A DNA stretch of 64,000 nucleotides from Lasiodiplodia sp. COLG20. Lineage: Eukaryota > Ascomycota > Dothideomycetes > Botryosphaeriales > Botryosphaeriaceae. Of the stretch, positions 1 through 11,502 are shown piece by piece (the first letter of the stretch is position 1; each line of letters begins with the position of its first letter). The position numbers and the translations under genes were made by a program. The notes under the pieces were generated by a model. The model had not been told where the DNA came from, did not search any database, and saw only the letters and a program-made list of their open reading frames with translations. The stretch lies in NCBI GenBank assembly GCA_009801085.1, contig VNWV01000001.1:1674001-1738000 (forward strand), written 5' to 3'.

Positions 1-1285
1 GAAACCTCAAGAGTTCAAGCGCGTCATAATCGATCCCGTTCCACCGACAGAGATCACATGGTCCATCATCAACTAGAGATATACTCAACCTGGGGCTCTT
101 GTGAGTCTCTTGGAGGATTCTATACCTTCAGCCCCACCAAGGGGTTCGTGTGGATGCATCTGCGCATCTGCGCTAATGGGCCACTATGGCATGTACAGTC
201 ACTTTCAAGTCCTGGGAGATACCCCGTTCCAGGGTATCAGCAGCTTCGTTGTTCGGCCGACAGAATTTCCTCAGACAGCTGCGAACTGACGGCGTCAACT
301 TATATCCTGGAATCGACTACGGCTTCCACACCCCCCTACTGGGTGGGGGCGTGCACCCCCACGAATGACGTCCACAAGCAGTCAGCCCTTGTTTTTTCGG
401 ATTCCATATCACCCTTTTTGATCCGAGTAGGACCTCTCCACCCACCCACGAGACGCGTGGAAAGCGCCGCAACGGCGCGACAAGCTTTGCCGCCTGTTGC
501 CAGAGGGGCAGAATTGTCTGCCATGCTCAAGGTCGCCGAGACCACCAGAAGGTCGAGTAAGTCTCGTCAAGGATTCTATTTGTTGGGTGGATTGGGGGAT
601 TGGGGCGCGGAAGGCGCGCGGCGTCATGCCGTGCTCCTCCGCGCCCACGCACGCACCCACCACCGCCAGCTCTCTACTCGCGCATCCTCTTTTTTTTTTC
701 AGTTTTTTTAAGAAAAAAAAAACACCATCAACATGCCTATCTCCCCCGATCAGGAGATCATGGAGAGGAAGTGCGTCCGTAAGTTTCATCTACTCCCAAT
801 TAGGCGATTTGATTCTGACATTATGAAGTCCTCATGAAGAGCGTGTTCGATGTGGAGCACGTCTTCACCACTTGTGTCTCCCAGAACAAAGATCTGGGTG
901 GCCCCTGGTGGGAGGTTCGCTGCCACACCGCAAACCGCCGCAACATGCTTCTCAAGAAGGGCCCCAGCGCCCTCAGCGGACTCAGAAGGGCAGTAGCATT
1001 CGGTTTGGAGTGGCAGGGTGGAAGGAGGAATGGCAATGTTGAATTTTTTTGGGCGAGGGAATGAATCAAAAGAGAATCGGAGTGGGAGTTTCTGAAGCAA
1101 TGGAGGGTGGGAGAACTCGCTCTCCGTCAGTTTGAAAGTCCTCTGCTTCACGTGAATTTCTTCTGTCTGATTTGAGGAGCAGTATCTGCTCTATCTCATG
1201 CAGTCGCAAGGTGCCAAAGATAACTGATATACGGTACAAAACTAAGCACTGGAGAAATAAAGAACCAAAAAAACACCCCATAACG
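1..1285. other. Gene-free stretch downstream of the NLR gene
   Basis: Several open frames exist here, but none has a recognisable motif, a consistent codon pattern or splice signals, and frames overlap on both strands. A run of T followed by a run of A (about 690-722) forms an A/T homopolymer block. I see no gene, RNA gene or mobile element. Confidence 0.6.
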
Positions 1286-4200
1286 CTAGTAGCGCCGGAC
1301 GCCATGTCCTTCATCATCAGAGTCATCATCATTACACCCGTCCTCTGTCTGACCATCTTCCTCATCGCCATATCCGCTGTCTTGGCCATCGTCGTGTCCA
1401 TATCCGTTGCCTTGATACACATTATGTTCATGCTCCTCATGTCCACCCTCATGACCATAGTCATGATATCCCACATGGGCGTCGTCATGGTCTCCGTAAT
1501 CGTATTCATGCCCTCCAAAAGTAGTCTGAGGTGAATAAACACTTGGCGAAGCGGTGTCGTATTGCCAGTCGGCTGCATTCTGAGCGTATAGCTCATGGTG
1601 AAGGTCAGTCTTAGTGGGATGGGGCTCAGCATGCTGCAGGGCTGGCTGAGAATGGGAGTGCTGATCATACGGCTGGTGGTAGTGCGAAGGAGCGTGATGA
1701 TACGACGGTGTACGATGCTGCAACCGATAGCCTTGAAGGGACTGATTGACCTTCGGCTGCGGATGATGCTGTTCGTAATCCAACATTCTCCTTTGTTGCG
1801 CTGGCCTCTGCTGCCGCTCCTCCACCCGATACGACTCCACGAGCCGCGGCTGCGAGTTGTCCTTGCTCAGCATGGCGATGACGGCGTCGAATTCCGGAAT
1901 CAAGCCACGCTCGCCCGCGGCAAGCGACTTCCTCCTCCAGTCGGCATAGTCGAGCGGACTGGCGCCATGGATGTCCTTCGAACGCCTGTCAACCCGGCCC
2001 GTCTCGACCAAGAACCTACACACGTCTGCGCACCCTTCCTCCGCCACAAACGACAGCGGACAGCGCCCACCCGCATCGCTCGCTCCCGGATCCGCACCAG
2101 CCCGGAACAGCAAGTCGACGACCGCGACGACGCCCGCCTGCGCCGCCAGCGACAGCGGCGTGCGGCCGAGCTTGTCTCGAACATCCACGCGGACGCCCTT
2201 GCAGGAGAGCAACATCCGCACCACCTCCACGCTTCCACTCACAGCAGCCAGTGCGAGCGGCGTCCTGCCATCGGCATCGCCAGCCTCGATATCGACGGCG
2301 GTGCCCTCGAGCAGCAGCCTTACAACCTCATTATTTCCGCCTCCAGCAGCCAGCGCAAGTGGTGTCCGTCCATCCGCGTCTCTGGCCTCGAGATCAGGTC
2401 TACCGCTCGCAAGCAGCAACTGAACCACCTCGGCGTTGCCGTGCGCGGCAGCGGTGGCGAGTGGCGTGCGGCCGGTGTGCGGGTCTTTGCGGTCGAGGTC
2501 TTTCGTGTAAGAGGGGGTGGACAGGAGGGTGCTGAGGAGCGCGGGGGAGTTCTCGCCGGCGAGGACGTGGAGGAGGGATGTGTCGGTGGCGTAGGGCTCG
2601 GGCTGCTGGTGCTGACGCTGGTCTGCAGAGAGAGTATTTTTGAGGTTAATATATTGCGGGAGTGGGAAGGATTGTAAGAAGGTGGCCTGGCTGATGCCAG
2701 CCTTTTCGGCGGCGTTCGAGTGGTGGAGGATGTTTTCGACGGCGTACTGGATTGCGGCCGAGAGCGGGTCGTCGGGCGGCGGGAGGTGTTGCGGCGGAGG
2801 GGTGGTGCGTAGGAAGGAATGGCTGGCGGCGATGGCGTCGGCATGGTAGTATTGCATGGCAGCTCCGGTGGTGTGGTGCGGGAGGAAAAGCTCGTCTTCT
2901 GCCGCGAAGCTTTGTCCTGGCTGGTCGTCGTAATAGTGCTCGACGGGTCCACCGAACCCGCGCTCCAAGCACCCCGCCTCATCGCCCTGCCAGCCGGGGT
3001 ACTCCAGGTACCCACTGTGCTCTGTCGCACCCAGTGCCGGAAGAGGCGGGTCTTCGATCAGGCCGAGAAGGCAGCCCGCCACGACATCATGGCCCTTGCC
3101 GAGGAAGGTTTCTGGCGATTCGCGCCACACCTGGCTGATAGCCTCGTCACTGTGCAGGAAATCCGACACAGACTCATGGACGAACCGTACGACTGATGCA
3201 TGTGGCCCAGCGACCTCGACAAGCCCCTCGGATGCGTCGATAAGATACTCCCGCGCCTGGTCCTCGATGGACCGGCTCTGGGCATGCGCACCGTTCAGCA
3301 TGCCCAAAGCATCCGGGCTGGTGCTTAGTCTTGTGATGATGTAGTAGAGGCCCATCGGGCTGTGAGGCTTCTGCGAGAAAAGGACCAAGCGGAGGCAGTG
3401 CAGCAATGTGGTTCTGCTGTCGCGCGTCAGGACGTGCTGATACAGCTCGTGGAGATCGGACGGCATCTCGTCGAGGCGCCGTTGAAGCATGGGTGGACGG
3501 CCGCAGGTAAGCTCCTTGCGAAGAGCCTCGACGGCGACCACGGCCCATAAGAAGACGCCGGAGGACTTCTGTTGCAAGGTCTGACGAATGCGCCGAGATG
3601 AATCGCCTTGGCTGACCGGGAGGTTGTTTTCGATGTACGTGAGGATGTCCCGCCTGTGGCCGTCTTGCTCCTCGAGGACCAGCGTCCGCTGCTGCTGGGT
3701 GGAGGGCTTGGTGTCATGTCTGCTGGAGACGCAAGCCTTGAAGGTGGTCCTCGTCTTCGCGCAGAGCTGTGCTAGCCGCCGACAGAATGTTTCCACCTCC
3801 TGGGCGGCTTCACACTCATCTAGCGCATCGATGAAGCAATGTACCGGCCGGTCAAGACGGGGAACCACAGCCTCCAGGAGCTCCCTTAGTGCCGCAGTTT
3901 GCCATGTCATGTTCGGCTCTCGCTTCCATTGTTCCAGAACACGTACTTCGCTCGGGACGCTCTCCAATGCTTGAAGCACCTGCAAAAGTAAAGAGTGGTA
4001 CATGCCCCTGATCGAAGTTTTGGCTTGCGGTCCTCGTTTACTGAAGAAGAAGGAGATGGTGAGACCAGTATTCGCTTGTAGGTGTGTTATGGCGTATTTC
4101 ATGATTGTAGATTTCCCACTCCCTTCGTTTCCCTTGATCCACAAGATAGGATCATCCTCTTTCGTGTTTCTCGACGTGTCGATCAACGTCCTGTATTCCG

Positions 4201-5786
4201 TGCACTGCAGCAACCATTCGCATGTTGAGTCATGAGCATCTTTGATTGCCGTTCGATGGTCCTCAAGCTTCGGGACTGCATTTTCCAGCGAAGTCAACAG
4301 ACTTCGCCTTTGATCTTCAGAGAGTGTGCGTATTATGCTGGTCTGTCTTGCTTCTTGGTCAGCCTAGACGTCTTATCATTTCATTCAAGGGAATTTCGCT
4401 GACCTGCAATCTTCCAGAGCCTGTCTCAGCTGTCGAAGGACTTGTCGGTAGTTGGGATCTGCTTTGCGGTCGAATTTAACCATCTCCCGGTGATCTGCTT
4501 GAATAGGAATGAAATCATCTTCGGTTTGTGCATATGTTCGCGCTGTGTGTTGATCGACGGGCTGGTAGAATTTATCTTCATCTCCGTTATTGATTTTCTA
4601 GTAGAGTCAGCTCCCACTCCCGTGCTCCAATCGATCGATAGGGCTGTTACATACGGGGGCGAGAGTAAGTTTCTGTTCCACACACGAGATTACGCGGATT
4701 TTAGTAGTCGTGGAGAGACGGCGTAAGCGATCATGGAGGACTTTGAGGAGCTCTGAGTTGGGTTTCAGATCACCCAACGTCCTGATCATACTGTCGTTCT
4801 GCCGTTTTGACTTCCGAGCGAAAAGCTCAAGAGGCTCGACGCTCATGCCTGAATGAGGAGTCCCGAAAAATGTAGCGCATCGGACAGCTCTCAAAAGATC
4901 ACCGTCAGAAGGTTTACTATCTTTCTTGGAATCCAGCTCATTGAGAACCTAAGTAGATTAGCACGCAAGTGGTTATACATGAGTCGTAATAACGTACCCA
5001 GCTTATGACAGTGCCGCCATAGCTATGACCGACGAAGAATAACGGGCGTTCTTGGTCCTTTGCATCACGTAAGCACTATTTCGGTTTATGGCACGTTTTT
5101 ACGATCATACCTCTGCGCTGGATCGAAAGTCGGGAAGCCCCCCAATAAGCTGCCGGCCGAACTCAGAGAGCTGGGACGTGGACGTGTCTTTGTTCAACTT
5201 CGCCTCGTAGCCAAACGACAAGACTCTGGCGCCTTCAAGGTCGCATCCAAGAAAGTCACGGGGCCAAAACTTGCCATTGGCCGCCATCCATGACCCGATC
5301 GGATGACCGCCAAGTCCATGGACGAAAACAACGCTGGATATTCAATTAGCCAACTCTTCAATATGAAATCGGTATGAACACTTACTCAACCCTTGCTGGC
5401 TGTCCATCTTCAGGCTTAAATAGAGTCGTCAGTCCATAGCAAGGGCCGAGGGCGATTTGGTCGTCGTCGCCGAGCTCCACCCAGTCACGGCGGCTCGGTT
5501 CGTCATCAGATGGCAATGTTTCTGGCACAGGCGGGTAGAAAGTGATCAAAGCAGTATTCGTTTCACCTGTTGGATGCATGTAGAATGAGTCAACCCGAAG
5601 CTTGTGGCCTGAGAACTGTTCCTGGAGCCGATCGCTGAGGACCTGCTTGTTCCACTCGAGGGGTATGTCGTCAGCCCGAAAGACTCGTTTCTTTGACGGG
5701 GGCGTTTTGGCTTTGGCTTGCGCAACGTTTGGTGCAGCGGGGACTGCTTGCGATGCAGCTGTAGCAGAGTGGAGGGTAAGAGCCAT
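1286..5786 (-). CDS. Fungal NLR: alpha/beta hydrolase - NACHT - ankyrin repeats
   Basis: Six exons join in frame to 1407 aa: 5786-5386, 5333-5111, 5057-4998, 4948-4655, 4597-4404 and 4337-1286. Introns are 49-66 bp and have GTAAGT-like donors. The start is the ATG at 5786 in an ACCATGGC context. The N-terminus is a SesB/lipase-like hydrolase: VVFVHGLGGHPIGSW (about 134-149), the nucleophile elbow GHSYGG (218-223) and FFGTPHSG (255-262). A NACHT NTPase follows, with Walker A GNEGSGKST (about 460-468) and Walker B CFIDALDECE (about 557-566). Five to six ankyrin repeats occupy about 975-1195, two of them sharing DADGRTPLALAA. The last 200 residues are Gln/His-rich, then His/Gly/Asp/Tyr-rich. In fungi such proteins act as intracellular sensors in heterokaryon incompatibility or biotic recognition. 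The ligand and output here are unknown. The ankyrin array may expand or contract by recombination. Confidence 0.9.
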
Positions 5787-7240
5787 GGTAAACAAGAAGT
5801 TTCAGTTAGGCAAGTTTGTTCATTTAGGGTAAGAGTTGACTGAATTGGTAGTGCATCGTGGTATAGCCCCCTATTTAAGTCATATTGGCGTTGAGCAGGC
5901 TGAAGGTTGGTATCGTTCAGCTCCTCCAGCTTTTGGCCCCATCAACGTCTCACCCTGCCAAGGCATTAATTAATATTCTTAGGAATGCAAGGCAGCCAAT
6001 ACGGCTTCAGCTGGCCGCAACGCACAATGTTGGGCCTCAGCCTTGAGGCGAAGCTGGTGGTGTGCAATTTCCAGGCTTTGCATGCGATAAGGAGGCTCGC
6101 ATGCAGATCCGGGACGGTGTGGTGGGCTGCATGTCAAGTGGCTCGCTTACCGGAGGCAGAAATATCCAGGCAGCGATGCTTGCTGCCTCTTCATGGAAAA
6201 AGCCGTCTCACGTGCATATGCACGCGGTGTGGCGGTGACGGCTATTGTGGTGATGTAAGCCATCGGCCTTGTCTCGCCCGAGCTTTGCCATTCCGCCGGG
6301 CCGGTCGATCAACACGCCAGACATCTCTGCCCGAAAAACGGGCTAGAGCACCATGCATCGGATCACCATTGCCACGGATGATGACGAATGCTTTTTCTTG
6401 GTCCTCGGAAGGATCGCGCCTGGAGCGCTTTATCAGCCTGGTGTCTCTGCATGCTTACACGGCCATCCCGATCTGGCACTCGGCCATGCCGAGACACTTG
6501 CAGCATTCGTGAATGGGGGCTAGAGGAGCCATGGCGGCATGCTTTGGAAATGTTGGATATGCTTGCTCTCTCCTTGGCCCCATCGCTGTCATATCTATTG
6601 CAAATAATGCTTGAGGTACTGATCATGGCCAAAATTCCCAGCCAGTGGGATCTTCCGCCACGGTGCCATTGTGCCTCAGATCGGGGCAATCGGCCAGAGG
6701 AGAGAGGGGGCTGATCTATGACAGAGGGATATGAAAATAGAAGTCGGTGGTATTGTGGGGAACGAGAGAGGTTGACCTTCCAAAATACATCGCACTCCTC
6801 GTTTCGAAGCAGTTTCAACAAACGTCAAGATTTATGTGAGCAGGATACATCCACAGATCAAAGTTAATGGCCTCCTTATTACGTATTATGCCACTTGCAC
6901 ATGTCTAATGGAATGCGGAACAGAGGTTGAAAAGTTCAACATCTCGTGGTCTTTTCTGGTGGCAATGAAGTTTGTACAAGATATATCGTATCACCAGTCT
7001 CTAGCCGATACTTAAGCAGCAATGATAGTGCAAGATATAAGGAGATCAAATATTACTATGTAGATGAAGAAAGCTTAGGTAACGACTGACATGAAACCAA
7101 ACAATATACAACGAAAAAACACAATCAAAGTCCACATATCCTCCATAAACAATTTGCCCTGCCCAACTCCCTCCCATACCCATTTCATCTCTCACCAAAC
7201 GAGCGTCCTGAGCGTAGTAGACCCGTCCATCCCACTCCCC
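5787..7240. other. Intergenic stretch between NLR and Fig1-like genes
   Basis: This holds the NLR 5' region and, on the far side, the 3' end of the Fig1-like gene. Open frames at 5985-6512 and 6363-6821 lie on opposite strands, have no family motif and no splice structure, and look like chance frames. From about 6830 to 7140 the DNA turns AT-rich. No mobile element is recognisable. Confidence 0.5.
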
Positions 7241-8183
7241 TTACACGAACATCATGCCCATAAAAACATAAAACGCCGACACAAGCACCAGCTGCGCCAA
7301 CTGCACATACCACAGCCTTCCCGCCCTCAGCACCGTCACGCCCTCGCCACCGAGGCTCTGCCGCTCAATCTCCCAATCGCCATCCACCAGCGCATTGAGC
7401 GACCGCAACGCCCCCATACTCGCCAGATACACCAGTGCCAGCGCGAACGCGCCCATCAACACGCCCGCCACCAGCATCATCTTGTACCCGCGCTTGCCCG
7501 ACGGATTCGTCGACAATGCGAACAGCAGGACGCCGCTGATGAGCAGGAAGACGACGTGCGTGGTCGGCGGCGACGCGGGGAAGACGTCGTCCTGCAGGTG
7601 CCGGGCGAGGTCGAGGGTTTTGTTCAGCGAGGACTTGAGCTCGGCGGCGGCCGCCTCGGTGACGGACCAGTCGTCGAGGAGCTGGTCGGTGAGGTCGTCG
7701 TTGTCTTTGATGCGCATATTCGTGACGCATTGCGTGTGTGCGGATTCGCCGCCGGTGTCGGCGCTGATGCTGGGGCCGGAGGTGGTGTTGGTCATGGAGA
7801 GGCAGCCGCCTGGGAGAAAGGGTTAGTGTGGGGTGGTGGTGGAGAGGCTGTGCGGTTTACCGAAGAATCCGACGCGGAAGTTGACGGCGTACGTGTCGTT
7901 CGTGGCGAGGTCGGCGACGTAGAGTTTCTCCATGCTCGGCGAGATGCAGCCGACGAGGGTGAAAGCTGTTCTCTCATCAGTTTCTACTTGCGTCTGAGGG
8001 TGGGCTGGGATGCGGTGAGTACTGACCACCAAGGATGAGCGCCGCGAGCCAGAACAAGGCGGCTAGGACACCGAGAATGTGCCTGGGAGAGGCCTTCTTC
8101 TTCGGGAATTTCCCCATTTTACCATTGCCTTTGGGGGCCTTCCTCGTCTTCTTGTTATTGACGCCGCGGTATGGAAACGCCAT
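7241..8183 (-). CDS. Fig1-like tetraspan membrane protein
   Basis: Three exons, 8183-8027, 7965-7861 and 7809-7241, join in frame to 276 aa. Donors are GTCAGT and GTAAAC, and both acceptors are CAG. The N-terminus is basic and cytosolic in character. TM1 is about residues 35-57. It is followed by the extracellular signature of the Fig1/claudin-like family: GC.SPS..KLYVADL (from 59), then NFRVGFFGGC (81-90) and a later Cys (115). Further TM segments are about 172-187, 198-217 and 253-274. In yeast, Fig1 supports calcium uptake and membrane fusion during mating, and filamentous fungi use relatives in hyphal fusion and development. The topology and the Cys-bearing first loop are read from the sequence. 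The role in calcium influx or fusion is inferred from the family. It has no functional neighbour. Confidence 0.82.
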
Positions 8184-10310
8184 CCTGGCTTAAAGAGCGG
8201 AGACAGCAGATGGCGGAAAGCTGGGTGTCTCGTGAAGTGAAGAGGAAAGACTGAAGATTAACGAAAGCAAAGCAGATATCTGGAGGCAAGAATGATCGTT
8301 CTCGATGATTCCAAGACTTCGTGGGATATTTCCAACATTGGCAATATATAGAGGGCCAAAGCTACTGGTTGAGGACATCCTATCCACGCACACCGCACAA
8401 TTGAACCTTCCAAGCGCCGTTCCCAACGATTTCGTACCACAATGCTTCGTAGGAAGACTGCAGCATCCCAGCCCCCAGTTTCAGCCCTTAATTAAGAGAT
8501 ATTATTAGCTCTAATCCTACATGAAAAATGTTGCATCGTGTTGATCGCCACAGGCGGAGTTGAGTGGAGTCATTTTGCTAGTCAGCACGAGGCTGAGCGG
8601 CTAGCTATCGCAATTGCTGCATCCGATAGCATTTGGCCGTCAGCCATGAGGCTGAAGCAAAAGGCGTGGCATGCGTGTTTGGTAAGCATGAAGGCGTGAA
8701 GCATCCATGGTGGTCAGCTCCAACCCACTTCTGGCCATGAGGCTCAAGCTTTGAGGAATTATTCTTTGGGCTATGCCTGCATCTAGGTCCTGTTCTGGAC
8801 CAAGCCCCGCATTTTGCCGCTTCCGATCCCTGCTCCGGGCCACGTTGGGGCACTCAGCTCGGTGTAAAGGTTGCTTGAGTAGGCTGCCACTCCTCAGGCA
8901 GCTGGCGGCACCTTCCGTGCCTCCTGATAAGGTAAAATGGGCGCTTATGGCGAGCTAATGTGGCTTTGAAATGTTTGCCTTGTCTGTCGGCTCCGAATCC
9001 ATAACTTTCCAGTCGGATCAAGGCGCCCATTTGGGTTAGTGGATCGGCGGCTACCTGCATATCAAACGACCAGTGATAATCTTGACCACTACACCCATAC
9101 AAGTATGATAGGTGAATAGTACTTGCGCGTGAAAGTATTGACAGTCACTGTGTAACGTGTGGCATAGCGGTCTCCTAACCTTGCAACAGTCCTATTGGGG
9201 TGAATCTGGGGAAGGTGCGGTTCAGCTGAGAGCCAAGGAAGAAGCGACGAGACATTAAGGCAATGTAGAAGCATGAGCATGCAGAAATCATATCTGAACG
9301 AACAGGAGCAGTAGCCTGGACTGCGGCGCCACGTTCGGCAGGGAAATTTCGCTTACGCTACTGAGAAGCCCCGTTCCTGTGATCTCTCAGGTACTCTAAT
9401 GCAAGTAACCTCTCCTATCCAATAATCGCAGCTATCGAGCATATCATTCCTCAGCGCCTTTGCCGTCGATAGCCTTCCAATCGGCTATCTGACATACGCG
9501 TTGGCGGTGCAGATGAATTACGACCTCGTCAAGCCTTCGTGGCTCTCAGTTTCGATCCTTAGTCTCAGACTCAGACACAATTTTATCTCGAAGCCAGTAG
9601 GATCAAATAGAAATGTGGTGGGACAGCGCTAAGCGGTATTCAAAGCGGGCGGCCTCTCAGCCTTGCGCGCGGCAATTAATAAGTGGGTGAGTAGGGACCA
9701 AATGAAAGTGAAGATAAAAATGCAGTAGCCCGTCGATCATACGGCTCAATTCGTATCTATTTGTTGCACAAGCAAGCCCATAAGCCTGCTGCTGATCCAG
9801 ATTCCCTATACTGGAAGAAATATAATCGCAGGGGTCAGGAATTGGGAAAGCATGGCCGCGACAACCAACATTACGCAAGCATAGCCACGAACGCCGACAT
9901 GATGCATGCAGTCACAAAGACGCTTCAAAATGGTGCACAGTATCATTTTCGAGCACACCTGCCAAGCTATTACTACTGCATCCGATCTTTTTCGGCATAT
10001 GTTGTGGCTTATTGGGAGTGGGGGCACGGAAGGATTGCGGAGTAAGCCCCACATGTGATCGTTCTGGGCTTGTGGCTGTAGCAGGGGTGCGAACGCCAGT
10101 GCAGAATACCGTTGCGCCGAAGCTGGGGGCTGGAACACCAGAAGAGCCTCCAATCTGTAGAATAAGAAAATCAGGTGTATAAAGTTGCTTCAGGATCAAC
10201 CTCTTCCTTTCGGATTTTGTAGCCATGCATTCAATCTTTGAATAATTGTTCAATTGTTGATTTATTAGCCAGATCACCTTCTGCTATTCTCCCCATTACA
10301 TTCGTCTAAG
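8184..10310. other. 2.1-kb gene-poor stretch
   Basis: Only short, motif-free open frames occur on either strand. A few CAGCC/GAGGCTGA-rich segments near 8580-8900 resemble decayed repeats, but I could not pair them with a second copy. The last 300 bases before 10311 would carry the promoter of the 972-aa gene; they are AT-rich around 10220-10290. No RNA gene was recognised. Confidence 0.5.
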
Positions 10311-11465
10311 ATGGATTACACATACGACCAGCAGCGTCGTCCTCCCATGCCTCGTCCAGTGCACAGGCAGCCCCGGGCAACTGAGCAAATGGCGTACAAT
10401 CCACAGCCTGCAAGGCCCCAGAATCCTCCAGTGTACGCTACGAACATGCACAGATCCAGCCAGCAAAATCTTGCACTCTCCGGAGCATCCGCACAAATGA
10501 ATGGTGGTCGGCCGCCGCCCCCATGGTTGCGAGCCTCAGCCGATCAGTCGCCACCACCCATGGGTAGTTCACAACCCCTTGAGGGTCATAGATCGTCGGA
10601 TAGTCCCTCGCCCTTGGGATTTGGAGGATACACTGATAGCCCAACACCGCCGCGATTCCAAGGGCCAGCTCTTAGCCGACCACAATCACTCCCAAGACTA
10701 CAAGCTGCAGCGCTTGGCCAACAAACGCCGCGGCTTCAGCCTGCAGCGTATGACCAACGACCCTCTATGCTTCGGCCGACACTTGATGGTCAACAGCCTT
10801 CTGGACTACAATCCGCACCTTCCAGCCAACCGCAAGGCCCCGCCGACCATCCACCGCTGCCAAAACCTCAGACTGCATCCAACGCTCCACCATCCCTCTC
10901 AAGCCTCCACACCGCAGCCGCCTCCCGCCCACTAAGCCCGGCAGACCAAGCCGCCCTGGCCGAGCAACGCCACCTCGCCGGCCTCCCGCCCAACGGCGGC
11001 GGTTCCGGCACCCACCTCCTCCTCCCTCCCGGCGGAGCCCAGCCTCAACCCCAACCCGGCAGCGGCGGCCCACTGCCCGCCGGCCTCCACGCGCGCACCC
11101 AACAACAACAACAACAGCCTCCGGGCCTCCGTCAAACCGCATCAGCCGGCCACCTGCGTCCACGGCCCCTCGGCGACGACCCTCATGGCGCCGCCGCCGG
11201 CGCCGCCGCCGGCCTTACTACGCCGCCTCGAGCGAACGACCGCCCCGCTGCTGCCATGCCCGCGAGGGTGCCGGTAGGAGGACCAGCGTCTAGTAGCCGG
11301 CCCAGCCCGCCGAACAACAACCACAACAGCCATGGCCCTGCCACCACCGCCGCAGCACCAGCACCAAGACGTCCTCCGCCGACGACGACGACGACGACGA
11401 CGCGGCCGCCGGTGCAGAATGTTACGAACAATTACAATTATGGTGCGCCGGGGCCGGCGGCGGGG

Positions 11466-11502
<37 letters not shown>

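Noticed and set aside
58..711. 217-aa plus-strand frame
   Set aside because: Runs through homopolymers, overlaps frames on both strands and has no family motif.
1595..2677. 360-aa plus-strand open frame
   Set aside because: It lies fully antisense to the ankyrin-coding part of the NLR and mirrors its GC-rich codons; no motif.
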